DNA of 64,000 nt from Benincasa hispida. Lineage: Eukaryota > Streptophyta > Magnoliopsida > Cucurbitales > Cucurbitaceae. Position numbers and translations under genes: made by a program. The stretch spans positions 30,600,283-30,664,282 of the forward strand of contig NC_052350.1 of NCBI RefSeq assembly GCF_009727055.1, written 5' to 3'. The notes below the pieces were generated by a model. That model saw only the letters and a list, made by a program, of their open reading frames with translations. It searched no databases and had not been told where the DNA came from. Shown piece by piece: positions 33,291-45,960 of this stretch. Within the stretch, counting starts at the first letter, position 1; each line of letters opens with the position of its first letter.

Positions 33291-34400
33291 GTTTCATACT
33301 TTTAAAGTCCTACAAAAAAAGAGTCCATTTGTAGCATTCTCATTTCTCATTTCATTTTTAAAAAAGATCTCGAATCTCAGAAATTGAGAAAAATAGTTTT
33401 TTTTTTCAATTCCTTGGGTCAAAACGTAGCTTTCTCTATTTTTTAATTAATTAATTTTTAATTAAAAAGTAAAAGTAAGCATAAAAAGATTAACAATGAA
33501 AAAAATTGAAGATAAAAAATAAAATTAATAACGAAAAAAGAAAAAAAAACATAAATATAAGCAATGAGAAAAAAAAATTGAAGCCAAATGAGAAGAAGAA
33601 AAAAAGAGAGAGAGAGAACACACAGCAAGAGAATTAAAAGATGGTTGGTCAACATTTGTCATATATGTAATTATTTTTAAATGGTGCTATGGTGGTAGAT
33701 ATTTCCACTTATTTTGCTTCCCATTATAAATTTTCGACAATATATGTACATGAGTCATTTTTATAGTAATGTTGTGATGCAACCGAATTGACTTAAGTTG
33801 ATAATGTAGGGGCGTTTAAGAGATGATTCCACGTAAAATTGTAATAGATGACACAAAACAAGTAAACTAGCATGAAAAATTAATCATTGTGTTTTGATTC
33901 AAAGCTTTGAAGGCCTATTTCATGTGCCTTTATTTTCTTTCTTCTTTCTCAATGAAAGCAATTGTTTCTAAGAAAAAAATGGCTTATTTCGTCTTTAACC
34001 TAACCACAACATTAAATTAACCTTTAAAACAATGGTGTTTAACAACCTAGAGATTTACTATGACCACATTTTACGAGACTTTTTATAAATGAAATGGGAA
34101 ATGGACGTGCATGCAAAATATTGCTATTTCTAGACGTGTTTAAGTAGATACAACAAGTTTTGTAGGCGTTATCCTTTAATCAAATGTTACAAATTTACTT
34201 CTCTCAAAATAGGCACCCAAATTAGAACTCTTTAAGAGTAGTAGTGAAGCAACAACAAGAGAGGAAATAGCTAGCTACCCACATTGATCATTAATTAATT
34301 ACACAATTAAAGAATTAATTTTACTTACTAAAATAGCCCTAATCGAACGAAAAAAAATAAAAATTCAATTCATACCTTTAAAATACTAGCACGACATGAA
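33291..34400. other. Intergenic DNA downstream of the neprosin gene
   Basis: AT-rich, with poly-A/AAAAAG runs at 33480-33620 and no supported gene. The frame at 33458-33655 is a low-complexity product of these runs. Confidence 0.6.
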
Positions 34401-34406
34401 TTAAAT

Positions 34407-34412
34407 TTTATT
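34407..34412 (-). terminator. Candidate poly(A) signal of the neprosin gene
   Basis: The minus strand reads AATAAA about 67 bases past the stop codon, a normal place for a plant polyadenylation signal in an AT-rich 3' region. Confidence 0.5.
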
Positions 34413-34478
34413 TTAAAACTTTCAATTTCGTTCATTGAAAGTTTAGAATAAAAACTAATCCGCACGTCGTGGAATCTA

Positions 34479-37400
34479 TCATTGGCATTTAGGGTTTCTA
34501 CCAGGACCACCATAATAGAAATGAGTGCCCCATTGATCGTTATAGGAGCTCATAATATTATAACAATTGGTGTTTTCAGCAATGATTGAGATGTCTTGAA
34601 CGGCGCTGAGGCTGTTGTCGCTGTCGACGATCTCAAGGTTTCGAAAGTAGCTTGCTTTGCCAAAGCCGTCGTCGGGAAAGTGGCCAGAGCCCATTTGGGT
34701 GGAAGTGTGCTGCCCATTGGCCCTTGAGTTAACCACTTCCCCACCCCACTCCACCATTGTGGCGTGGTCGGCTAAGTGAGTGAATAGCTCTGCTGGCCAA
34801 TACCCAACCAATGTGTTGTCCCCAAATCCCATCCACCAATTTCCCAACTTTGGATCCTGCGTTTATTATTATTTTTTTTAAAAAAAAAAGTAATAATTAT
34901 AACGACGCCACACATTCAAAACTTAAAATATTCGTCGATGTTTTTATAGATGTCCATTTTTCTTATAAGGACTTGCTTCTAATGGAATAAAGAATCCTCA
35001 TTAGAGGAAAAATGGGGACAAAAATATTCCTATGGGCTAAATGGAAACGGGAATTCTCCATCCTCGTCCTATTTATTTCATTTTTATATAGCTAAATTTT
35101 CAAAAACATATTTAACTATACAGTTAAATACTATTTTTGTTTATGTATGTGGGAAGTTGTTCCATTTTAATATTTCTATTTTCAAATGTCCAGTTTAGTC
35201 CATAAATATTCTCAATAAATTTTAAATTTAATCCTTACGTCTAGTTAGTTTATTGTTCAGTTTTTCAAAAAAAAAAAAAAATACCTATTAGCATTATTAT
35301 TATAATACTTAGAAACCTATACATATTGGATTTTCATCCATGAAAATTACTATTATTATTATTTAACTAATTTTGACTAAAAGAAAAACTCGAGAGATAT
35401 CAATGTTGAATTTTTTATTTAAAATATATGAAACAAAAATTTTTATAAAAAAATTAAAAAAAAAAAAAAAAAAAGACAAAATACGATTTTAAATGAAAAA
35501 GGAGAAAAATTGTACCTTCCAAATGAGAATGGTAATGTCATATTGGCTGCCGGAGAAAGAGGAAATGGGAGAAATGGCGGCTCCGATCGCGATTTTGTTG
35601 TTTGTTTGTACAAATCCAGCACATAAAAGATTGTAGCAACCCGTTGCCTGATATGCATCACTCTGCAATATATTTTTTTATTATTATTAAATAATAATAT
35701 AACTTTTTATTTTTAGTTTATAATTTAACCTCATATTCTTTTTACTAAAATGTCACTCTCTCTCGAGTTAAAAAAATATAAAAATTAGAAAAATTATTTT
35801 AAATAAAAAATTATCAAAAATATTTTGGAATATAGAAAGATATTACAATCTATCATTTTACTATATTTAATCATATTTGTAAATCTTTTAATACATTTTA
35901 CTATATTCAAAAACATTTAAGTAATGTACAAACTTCTTTCAATATTATATATATAAGACCCAATCTAAAAGTATTTTTAAACTAATTTTTGGATAATACA
36001 CTCTAAATAGTCAATCCCTATAGATCAACTTGGTCATAAGGAGACATTGAAATAAAATATATCCAAAAGTTTTGATCTCAATAATACGTTTTAAATTTTA
36101 ATCAATATCTTGATTGTAATTTATTATTCTATCACATGCATTGTTTCTAAAATCTTGCTTGTGCATTTTTTAAAGGCAGATACAAGTAAAGTAAACCATT
36201 AATATAATATAATCTTCTCTAAATATAATTTCTCAAAAATCTTGTTATGCGTCTATTTTTGTAGTACCATAATTGCATATGAGAAATGAATTTAAAAAAG
36301 ATTTATTGTGGATTACAACGACTAAACTAAACTCAATAATTATAATTACTTTAGTTATTACAAATCATAGTGATGAAGACTTGAAACTTTTTATTTCATG
36401 TCACATGTGAAGCTGTTCAAAATGAAATATAATAATTTTAAATATGACATATTCAATAACTTATGATTAGTTCTTACGTTTAAATCTTCTTATTTTGTGT
36501 AAAATTAGCTAATATAAATGTAATTTGGTGAAATTACCAATTTAGTCTTGAATTATGTTTGGTCTTTGAACTATCCCATATTCAAATTTAGTTTTTGAAT
36601 TTTTAAAATTTTTAAAATTAAAATAAATCTACCCATGAACTACGAACAAAATTAAAATTTTGGGTTTCATTAGAATTATATTTAATAGTTTAATTAGCTT
36701 ATAAAAATTTTGAATTTCCCAAAAATCCATCCGACAAAAGAAAATCAAACGTTAAGGGATATATTAAACATATTTGAAAGTTCAAAAACTAAATAGACAG
36801 ACCTTCAAAGTCTATGGATTAAATTTGTAATTAACCTAATTATAATTAGGAGTGTAAAAAATTTGATGACCTTAAAAAATTCATACCTAACTCCAAATTC
36901 CAATAATCGAATATAAACCTTTCAAACTATAGAACTGGGTTGTGTTATAAGCTTATTAGGTTTTTTTTTAACCTCTAACCTTAAAATTAGTAACACATGC
37001 TTTATGTCCATGGAGTTATACTAACTTTGTCAAGTGATTATGTCGTTTGATAAAAAATTTATCATTAAAAGTGGCACGGTAGATTATTCCTAAAATTATT
37101 TTTGTTACATAAAAAAAATATTTTATTGTTAATTAATATCTTTTTTAGTACAACAAGAATGAAGAGATTCAAATCTCAAATCTTGTGATTATTAGCATGT
37201 ATTACCTACTGGTTGAGCTATGCTTACTTTAATATTAGTAAATTTTATTTAGAGATAAAAGATTATATATGCATATATGTATTTTAATTATATCTCCTTA
37301 TTTAATAATTCTTTTTAGAGTTTTACTCTCCAATGACAAGCTTAGGAAAATAATTTGCACGAAATAAAAGTATTAAAAAGAGATTAGAAATCTGACCGTC

Positions 37401-40400
37401 CAATATGTGAATAATCTTGGCCTGCTGTCACCATAAAGCTCCGGACTGACCTGACTAGTAGAATAATCAAAACTTTAGAATATTCAATAAACCCTAAAAA
37501 TATAAATTAAATATTATACTTAAAAAAATATAAAATTATATATATCCAAACTAAAACTAAAAATTAATTAACAAATCTTACATCATAATTATTTAAAATT
37601 AGTTTAACTAAAGTTGACTTCAAATACTGAAACTATCCATAGTAAAAATGGGAGGTAAAGTGCAAAATATTGAAATTTAGACATCAAATGTAAACTAAAC
37701 TCAAAACTAAAAAATTAATGATAAAACTATTTTTTTTTTTTTTTTTTTGAAAATTTAGTCTATGGATGTTAATTCTACCTCCAAATTTCTTTCATTGTTA
37801 TCTACTTTTCACCAATAGTTTAAAAAACGAAGACAAATTTTGAGAACTAAAAAAGTTGTTTTTGTTTTTAAAATTTGACTAAGAGTTCAACTATTGTACT
37901 TAAGAAAAATACAAATTATTGTAACAAATGTGGATGAAATAAATTTAATTTTCAAAAATAAAAACTAAAAAATAAATGATTATAAAAGAGGATATCCATC
38001 TCCAAATTTCTTCCTTTATTATCTACTTTTCACCAATAGTTTAAAAAACGAAGACAAATTTTGAAAACTAAAAAAAGTTATTTTTGTTTTTAAAATTTAA
38101 CTAAGAATTCAACTATTGTACTTAAGAAGAATATAAATTATTATAACAAATGTGAATGACATAAATTTAATTTTAAAAAATAAAAACTAAAATAATAAAT
38201 GATTATCAAAGAGGATGATAATATTTTGAAATCATAGTTTAAATGAAAATCAAACTCTCATAATTAAAAATGTAATTTTTTGAGACAGGGAAATCGTACA
38301 TAAATTAAACTCAATTTAGAATAAAAATATATTTTTTTTTTTAAAAAAAAAAAATGCAAACAAAGTTCTAGAAAATTGAAGTAGAGCGGAAGGGGGAAGC
38401 AAATAAACAGGCTTTGGATTCAACAAACAATTAATTTAATCTTGGAAGTTGCATTAAAATCAACAAGATTACACAAAATCACAAAAATAAAAATATTTTT
38501 TTAGAAAAAAGAAAATATGGGATTGTGTGCGGGAGGGTGTAGGAAATGGAAAAAAATACCTGCCAACCAGCTTCAATACTGTTGAGATCAGAGCCGTCGA
38601 ATGATCCCGAGAGGATCCAAATCTGAGAGAGGCTGAACTCGTTGACCATTTGAATTGACGGGTCCCACACGTTTATTGTCGCCTTCGCTCCGTACATCTC
38701 TTCTGAGGATTCAGTATACGCGATCGCATGCTATTTTATATACAACCATCCGTATCATATCAATTTAAACTTCACCAAAACAAATATGTTTCAAATTTTA
38801 ACTATCTTATTATATGCATTTACCAAATTAGAGTTAAATCACTACTTTAGTTTATAATATATTTTCATAATTGTTAATTACATTACTATTATTTATAAAT
38901 GATGTAGAATTTAACCGTATTAAAAAATTATTGATGGAAAAAGTCTTATAAAATGAGTAATGAAAGATAGCCACATGACAGTATTAAAAATTTTCTTCAA
39001 ATCAATTACTTTAAATTTTTTAGATTAGTGCTAATTTAATAGAATTTATTTATTTATTTTAGAATAAGTTCTAATTTAATAGAGTATTAGAACATTAGGA
39101 CATTTGTCATATTTGCATAAACATTAATGATATGACCAACTCCTTTGGTTAATCAAATTAACTTATTTTAAATTTTACCTTTGTAATTTTAAAGATTGTC
39201 TCCAATATATAAATATTTATTTTTTACTATCTCGAAACGAAAATTTAGGTCCATTTAGTAATGTTTTTATTATTCATTTTTATTTCACATCAATTTCTTA
39301 ATTATGATTTTTATCCTTGTAATACTTGAATTTTTTTATCAAATTATATATATATAAAAAAAAAAACTAATTATTTTTGTTGGAGTTTTGGGATGAAAGC
39401 AAAACTTCACTAAAAATGAAAAATGAACAATCAAAAGTGCATTTATTTATGGTTGTAGTGATGAATAAAGAGTTTAATGATAAACCTAATATATAGAGTT
39501 GAAGTGAAGGAAAAGAATCCATTCATAAAAACTCCCACCTTACAAAATAAATGCTTTAAAAAAGGAGAAGGAAAAAAAAAAAGGAGAAGAAGAAAAGATA
39601 ACGTACCTCGTGACCATTCCCACTGACCACATCAGGAGCGTCTATTCTTCGATCAAGGAGAATCGGTCTTTTTTTCTTCCCAAAGTCAAACAAAGACTTG
39701 GATCTTAGAACGTCATTCACTGTGCTGCGTCGCACTGGAATACTCCCCTTTGGGCACCGTGTCCCGTTCACACGCCAAGTTTGCAATGCACCTCCCGCAC
39801 CTGATCCCGCCCCCCTTCCACTCTCACCTTCTCTATTCTCGTTCACCTTCTTCGTTTTCGGCCACTCTGTTGGCCCTCTCTGCACAAATTAATTAATCAT
39901 GATATAGAATTTTTTTAAAATAATTAAATTAAAATATCATTTTGGTCCGTGTTTTATCTGAATTTTTGTTCTATATTAATCTAGATTATTACAATTATCT
40001 GATTTTAATATTTATACTTTCAATAAATCTTAAAATTAGTCTAGTTTCTTCTATTTAAAGTATGTTTGAAATATATTTTTAGGTTATTAATTTAAAAAAT
40101 AAATCATTTTAAAAAAAATTTGAATGAACAATCACTCAAAATAAAATTTAAAGTGCATTTTAATAAGTTTTTATTAAAGTGTTTAAATAAAAATGAGTTT
40201 TTTGAAAAATATTTTTCTTAAATTAATCCAAACGGACATTTAGTCTATATGACTTCCCCATTATAAATTGTGCAAACATATTTATATAGTGTATTTGTAA
40301 AATTAACTTTAAGACACTAAATTCAATATTTATTGGAAGTGTAGAGACTGAAATTAAGATTTATCGAAATTAAATTAACTAAAATCGAATATTTGAAAGA

Positions 40401-41798
40401 ATATGAGCCAAAATGGAACAAAATCCAAATTACGGGAACCAAAATGGTAATTTAACAAAGAAATTAATATAAATAGTTCCTTTTTTAAATTGTTTATTTG
40501 GGTTATTGAACTTGATATAAAAAAATTATAATTTTTGTTGTTGGCATTAATTTGTGCGATTTCTCCTGTACATAGTATATTTTTATGTAGTTGAACTATG
40601 TTCATGTTGGTTTATCCTGTATTATTTGGACCAATATATTAGAAGAATATAATATATGTTTTCATATTGGTAGACTAAAGTTATACATGTGTGAAGTTTG
40701 TATCTTATCTCTATTTGTTAAACAGTGGATGCAAAAATGAGGTTAAAGGTAGAAATGTTTTTTTTTTTTTTTAAAGGAGGGAAGGCTTAAAAATTAAGAT
40801 GAGATTTATTATAATTATAATTATAATTATTATTATTATCATATTAAGAGAGAGAGTGTGGACCTGAATCTTGTGGTTCTTCAAGAGGGGATGATCTAGA
40901 GCTGGCTGTTTTCTTTTATGAACACAATCTATAATATCACCATCTGGGCTCTGAATAAAATAAAATAAAAACTAATGAAAAAGTGGAAAAACCCAGATCA
41001 GATATATTAACAAATTTTTATTTAAACAATCTGAAAAAAAAAAAAAAAAAAAAACCAAATCTCACTTATCAAATAAGAGAAAAATCTAAAAGATCTTCTC
41101 ATTTTGGCCTTGAAGAAATAAAAGTGAAAGTCCCACAAGTATATTTGGGAGATTATACATTTCATATATACATTTCATATACACATTTCAAAAAGATTCA
41201 AATTCTAATAATAGTGGAGATTGAAATTAAAAAATGGAAAATGTAAGAGAAAAAGCTGAGAATAAACCATTTCTTCTGAAAAATTCCATAAATATATGGG
41301 AGATTATGCATTTCATATACCCATTACAAAAAGATTCAATTTTTTTGAAACAAACAAACAAAAAAAGAGCCAAAACACCAACATAATATTAAGTTTAAAA
41401 ATCAAATTTTTAGAAACCCTCATTACAAAAATGGAACATACAAGAGAAAAAAACAGAAAACCCATTAAAAAAAACACACAAACACATAGGAGATCATAAT
41501 ATTAATATAAAAAAGTGGGAAAAAAAAAAAAAAAAAAAAAAAAGAGAAGAGATTTATTATTGACCTGAATGGTGAGAAGAGGAGGCTTGTTAATGGAGTC
41601 CAAATGCCTTTGAATCCTTTCCAATCTCAAGCTACTGACTTGTTTATAAGTATAATTGAGGCCACAAACCAAAGTGAATCTTTGAAGAAGAAGAACAAGA
41701 AGAGAGAAAAGCAAAGCAAAATGAAGAACATGAAGAGGGGATGATGAATTTGAAATTGAAATTGAAATTGAAATTGAAACCCCTCTTTTTATCCCCAT
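34479..41798 (-). CDS. Neprosin-family protein (DUF4409 + DUF239), seven exons
   Basis: Exons on the minus strand: 41798-41565, 40950-40864, 39879-39607, 38730-38560, 37450-37397, 35662-35516 and 34856-34479, all with GT-AG introns and phase 0 joins. The product is about 447 residues. Residues 22-46 are a hydrophobic secretion signal ([18 protein letters not shown]). Residues 70-200 form the neprosin activation domain ([45 protein letters not shown]). Residues 199-445 form the neprosin domain ([63 protein letters not shown] and [13 protein letters not shown]), ending near [12 protein letters not shown]. Members are glutamic peptidases that cleave after proline (known for pitcher-plant neprosin). 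The glutamate in [11 protein letters not shown] is a candidate catalytic residue. The start at 41798 is the first true ATG in frame. Peptidase activity is inference, since many plant paralogues are uncharacterised. Confidence 0.93.
37150..37225 (-). repeat. Possible SINE head in intron 5
   Basis: The minus strand has TAGCTCAACCAGTAGG, like a pol III A box, then GAGATTTGAATCTC, like a B box, about 35 bases later. This is the layout of a tRNA-derived SINE. No tail or duplication was confirmed. Confidence 0.35.
37781..38215. repeat. 221-base tandem duplication in intron 4
   Basis: The unit starting CCAAATTTCTT at 37781 repeats at 38002 with about 90% identity by eye. Shared phrases include TTATCTACTTTTCACCAATA, TTAAAAAACGAAGACAAATT and CAACTATTGTACTTAAGAA. 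It lies between exon 4 (38560-38730) and the 54-base exon (37397-37450) of the neprosin gene and does not touch splice sites. Confidence 0.9.
40060..40250. repeat. Dispersed ~190-base repeat in intron 2
   Basis: Contains AAATAAATCATTTT, CACTCAAAATAAAATTT, TTTTAATAAGTTTTTATTA and AAATAAAAATGAGTTTTTTG. It is homologous to 42690-42870 and, more distantly, to 24595-25020. Confidence 0.6.
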
Positions 41799-42060
41799 AA
41801 TTTCTCTCCCAAACTTCAAATAAAATTCAAGAAAGAGAGATATCAAGTTGTTGAATTTAGGTTAGTTTGAAGATCCATAGAGGGTTTTTAGAGGGAAAAG
41901 AGAAAAAAAGAGAGCATTAATGGACTTTCAGCATCAAGATCATGATTGCCTGCATTGGATTCAGATAAATAGAAGAGAAGAAGAAGAAGAAGAAGAAGAA
42001 GAAAGAGGGGGGAAGTTGAGAAATTTAATTAAGATCATATTATTTATAATATATTTTTAT
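41750..42060 (-). promoter_or_regulatory. 5' untranslated and proximal promoter region of the neprosin gene
   Basis: Upstream of the ATG lies a pyrimidine-rich leader with a (CTT)n run on the minus strand (41971-42005), common in plant 5' untranslated regions. Further up, at about 42045-42075, are TATATAAAA-like stretches that could serve as TATA box. A (GAAATT)n microsatellite at about 41749-41779 lies inside exon 1 and encodes the SISISISIS run of the signal region. Confidence 0.45.
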
Positions 42061-42119
42061 ATTTTTATATATTATTATTAATAAAAACTCAAACCTACCG
42101 AACTGAAACAGTCCCCTCC

Positions 42120-45100
42120 TTTTATTACATCCCTTCTTCAATGTGCATTATCTGTCCATCTCTTTGCTATTAATACTTTTCTTCAAATTGCACATCTTCC
42201 CACCTTTTCCTTTCACTTTTTTCCTTTCTTTACTTGAGACAGTAAAAAAGGGAATGAAGGAAGGAAGTGCCATCTTCATTTGGTTTGGGATTAACAAATT
42301 AGTTGTGTCAAATAAACTTAGGTTTTTCTTAAGCCAAATCGAGCATAGCTCAATTGTCATTTGTGTGTTGCTAACTACGAGATCTTATCTAATTGTATCG
42401 AAAGAAAACGAAAAATAAGTATTTTTAAGTAGTTTTGAAAGAGGATCCAATCTTGCCTTTAAAGTAGGTTTTAGATGCCTTGAATTATTATTATTATTAT
42501 TTTGTAGAAAATTTTGAATTTTAGTGTTATGCATCTGATTTTTCCTTTTCCAATTATATATACTTTTAAAAATGTAAATATTGGATAATGAGTATTGTTT
42601 ACAATACTTTATTGCATTGAAAAACTACCTCTTTAGTCTTCGAATTTTGAAGAATAGGTGTGTTTTGTTTATTTCTGTGAGTCTTTTTAGAATTAGTATA
42701 TTTTCACGTATTTAATTTAAAAATAAGTCATTTTGAAAGAAATTGGAGTATTTGACAGTCACTCAAAATAACTTTTTAGGTATATTTTAATCAATTTTTA
42801 TCAAAAATATTTAAATAAAAATGAGTATGTTTGAAAAACATTTTCTTTTTTCAAGTCAATCAAATGGGCCCTAGTCTATGAGTTTTCAAATTTACCTTTT
42901 TAGTACTTCAGTTTTTTAGAATGTGTTTAAAAAGCCCCTAAAGTAATTTTGTTCTTTATTTTAAATAATTATATGATATTTTTTTAATTAAAACAGTAAG
43001 TTAAAAATAATGATTTTAGAGAGAAAAATATTTCTTTAAAAAAGCATTCTAAATAAAATAAAAATTAAGGGACTAGAAATTATATTTTAAAATTTTATTA
43101 AATATACATATTATTAAAAATTTCAAAATTAAAAAGGTATATTTAAAAAATTTAAAGACCAAATATACATATTCTTTTACCAGGTGATTAAAAAAAGGTA
43201 ATTTTCTCTAAAAGGGAAAAAAAAAAAAAAAGCAAAGAAAGAAAGGAAATGTGGGCGGTTGAAAGACAGAAATGAAACTCGGAATTTATGCTTACAAAGA
43301 AATTTAGAAGAGGAATTAAAAAATATAATCTTAAATAGTCTACTTTTCTTTCTTTAAATTTTTTACCAAATCAAAGTATACATGACTAGAACATATTGGG
43401 CACAACAATTATGACTAAAGTATTTAGAGATATAATATAATGCAAAAAAGTAAATATAATAAAATTTAAATCTTATTTTTGAAATCTATCAATGATAAAC
43501 CATAGCGTTAATAGGGTATCAATGATAGACTATATCACTAGTAGAAGTTTATCAGTGACAAAATCTATTATAAATAGATTTTGCTATATTTACCAAAAAA
43601 AAAAATTTTAAATGTTGCTACACTTAATTATTATCCCTAAAAGTACCAAATGCAAGTACCTAAAAAATTATTATTGACAAATAAAATTTGTAAATATTAA
43701 CTTTTTTTTTTCAAATTTAATCCTAAATTTTTAAAATTTAAATATTATGTAGATTATATGCTTCCTCATTTAGACGCCTAACTTTTTTAAAAAAGTTAAG
43801 AAACCTTTTGTCAACATAAGTATATATAGTTCAACGAAAATTTTCATATATTCCTTCTCTGATAATCAGAGGTTCAAATTTTTATATCCCACATTTATTT
43901 TTAAAAATAAATAAATAAACTCTTTAAATACAAACTAGTTAAAATAAAAAATAAAAAACAAAACTCTAGAGATTAATCATAAAACATATAATTAACCTAA
44001 ATTCCGAGCTCAAAAGTTTCCCTTTTAGTAGGTTGTTTTAATAGGTTGAACTAAAAAAAAAAAAAGTTTATTTTTACTATTTTTTTTATTGAAAGAAATA
44101 TATATAAAGTATTTTTTATAATTCAACCATTATTTGAGATAATAATTGATGCGACTACTCAATATGTGCTTATATATACGTACATATAATATATATGAAA
44201 TTGCATTTGTAAGATTTGTTTTCTCCGATCCCAACTTGGATTTGAAAATTGCTTTATAATGGTTTAAATTCCTTTGTGGTGCCACGTGTGATTGTCTCAT
44301 TGTTCAATATACATCAAACTAATATATGTGTGTATGTATATATGATTAGGAATATGATATGTTACCATCTCTTCATATTTTTGCTATATACTTAAAAGTC
44401 AATCCTCCCCATCCAAGCATTTTTCTATATATAAAATCATATTTGACATGTTTTTCAAATTTCTTTTTCGTGTAACCACATGTGGAGATGAGAGGTTTGA
44501 ATATCTGATCCACTTATTAGTTGATTATATAAGTTCTAAGACCTTTGTCTTTGAGTTATAAGTTTGTATGTAACAGTTTCCTTAGCAATTTTGTTTTTGG
44601 CCTAGATTTGTAGGAAATTTCTTTTCTTAAGGTGGAAAACTATGTTATGTGTTCATTTATCTTTTTCTATATCTCTTTATTTATTTGTACTTATTCCAAA
44701 TGCTTAACCTAATATATAAACCTAGAGGGAACTAAAACTAAATTGAATTAACTAGAAATTCTAAAATTTAGGAATTGTAAACTTATGAACATTTATGCAT
44801 CCTCTCCCTATGATGGACTATACAATATAATATTTCGAGTGATGTTGTATGGAAGTTGAAATGATGTTTATCAAAGTGATTTGATATATAACAAATTTAT
44901 ACGTTGTGATAACAAATGAGAACAATGAGTCATCTTATCATTTGAGATTTTTTTTTAACAAGGTCACTTAATATAACATTGTTCAAATCAAAGCAGTTAA
45001 CTTTGAAGTTTCTATGGTGGAATTACTAGAAAAGAATGTGTGTCTTATTATATAGATAGTAACTACCAAATCATTTTAGTTTTTATTGACCACACTTAGT

Positions 45101-45777
45101 TTACATATCTTCAAGATCTCTCTCATTCAAATATGACTTCACGATTCATTCATGAAATTATACCTCTCCCTCTCATCGAGCAACATCACATCACAAAATT
45201 CTGTATTGATAGCATTCGAAAAGTACTTATTCTTGAACTTTTAATGAGCCAGTTTTTGTGTTTTAAATGTATGCTTTGGTGCTTTTCTTTGATACTTTGT
45301 AGTGTTAAAATAAATGAACCTTTTTTTAAATAGGATTTCTTTTCTTCACAAAAGTTCAATAAGAATAGTATCACTTTATCTGGCCCAGAAACAAAGAGAA
45401 CAAAATTTTCATATGTGATTCACCTTTAGCCACGTAGCAGAGAAAAACAAATTGAGTAAAAATTTTAGGTAATCAATCTTATCTCCTCATTATGTCAATT
45501 TCATTCTCTCACATAGGGTTCTAAAGCTCTCTAACTTCTCTCTCTTGTTCTTGACATTTCATGTAGATCAAAAAAGAAATATTTTGAAGAAAATGAGCAT
45601 GCAACTTATGAGATGAAGAAAGAAGAAGAAGATCTGTACAAGGATTATAGTAGTTCAGTCTAATAGACCTACATCCACTGTCAAAGGTATGAGTTTCTTC
45701 TTTTATTCAAGAGATTTTTTAAGGTGTTTAAGATCTTTTCAGATTTCTTATGTCATCTCTATTGTTCCTCCCAAATC

Positions 45778-45809
<32 letters not shown>

Positions 45810-45960
45810 TTGTAAGGAGGTTACAAAATAGGTAAGCTAAAAAGCAACTGTTTTAGATTATTTATTGTTTCAAGAACTAGTAATAGCTTTCTATTTTCTT
45901 GTAATAAATATAGATGAATTATAACTTTTGTTTTGAAGTTTAAAGGTAATTGTTTAGTTT
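42120..45960. other. AT-rich intergenic DNA with small repeats
   Basis: No supported gene. It holds a dispersed repeat at 42690-42870 (same family as 40060-40250), a TATCA/TGATA element at 43455-43605, a possible SINE head at 43820-43885 (TAGTTCAACG then CAGAGGTTCAAATT), a G-box-like GCCACGTGTG at 44281-44290 and an (AT)n microsatellite at 45780-45807. Open frames (42143-42418, 45133-45374) lack homologous motifs. Confidence 0.55.
43455..43605. repeat. TATCA/TGATA small inverted-repeat element
   Basis: Left side AAATATAATAAAATTT and right side AGATTTTGCTATATTT form imperfect terminal inverted repeats around TATCAATGATA words. Similar units occur at about 57915-58060, 59200-59340 and 60460-60575. 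Confidence 0.6.

Noticed and set aside
34550..34744. 64-codon minus-strand frame inside the last neprosin exon
   Set aside because: It is a shifted frame of the coding exon and has no independent support.
41502..41846. Longer N terminus for the neprosin protein starting at 41846
   Set aside because: The codon there is TTG and not ATG; the first in-frame ATG is at 41798 and is directly followed by the signal region.
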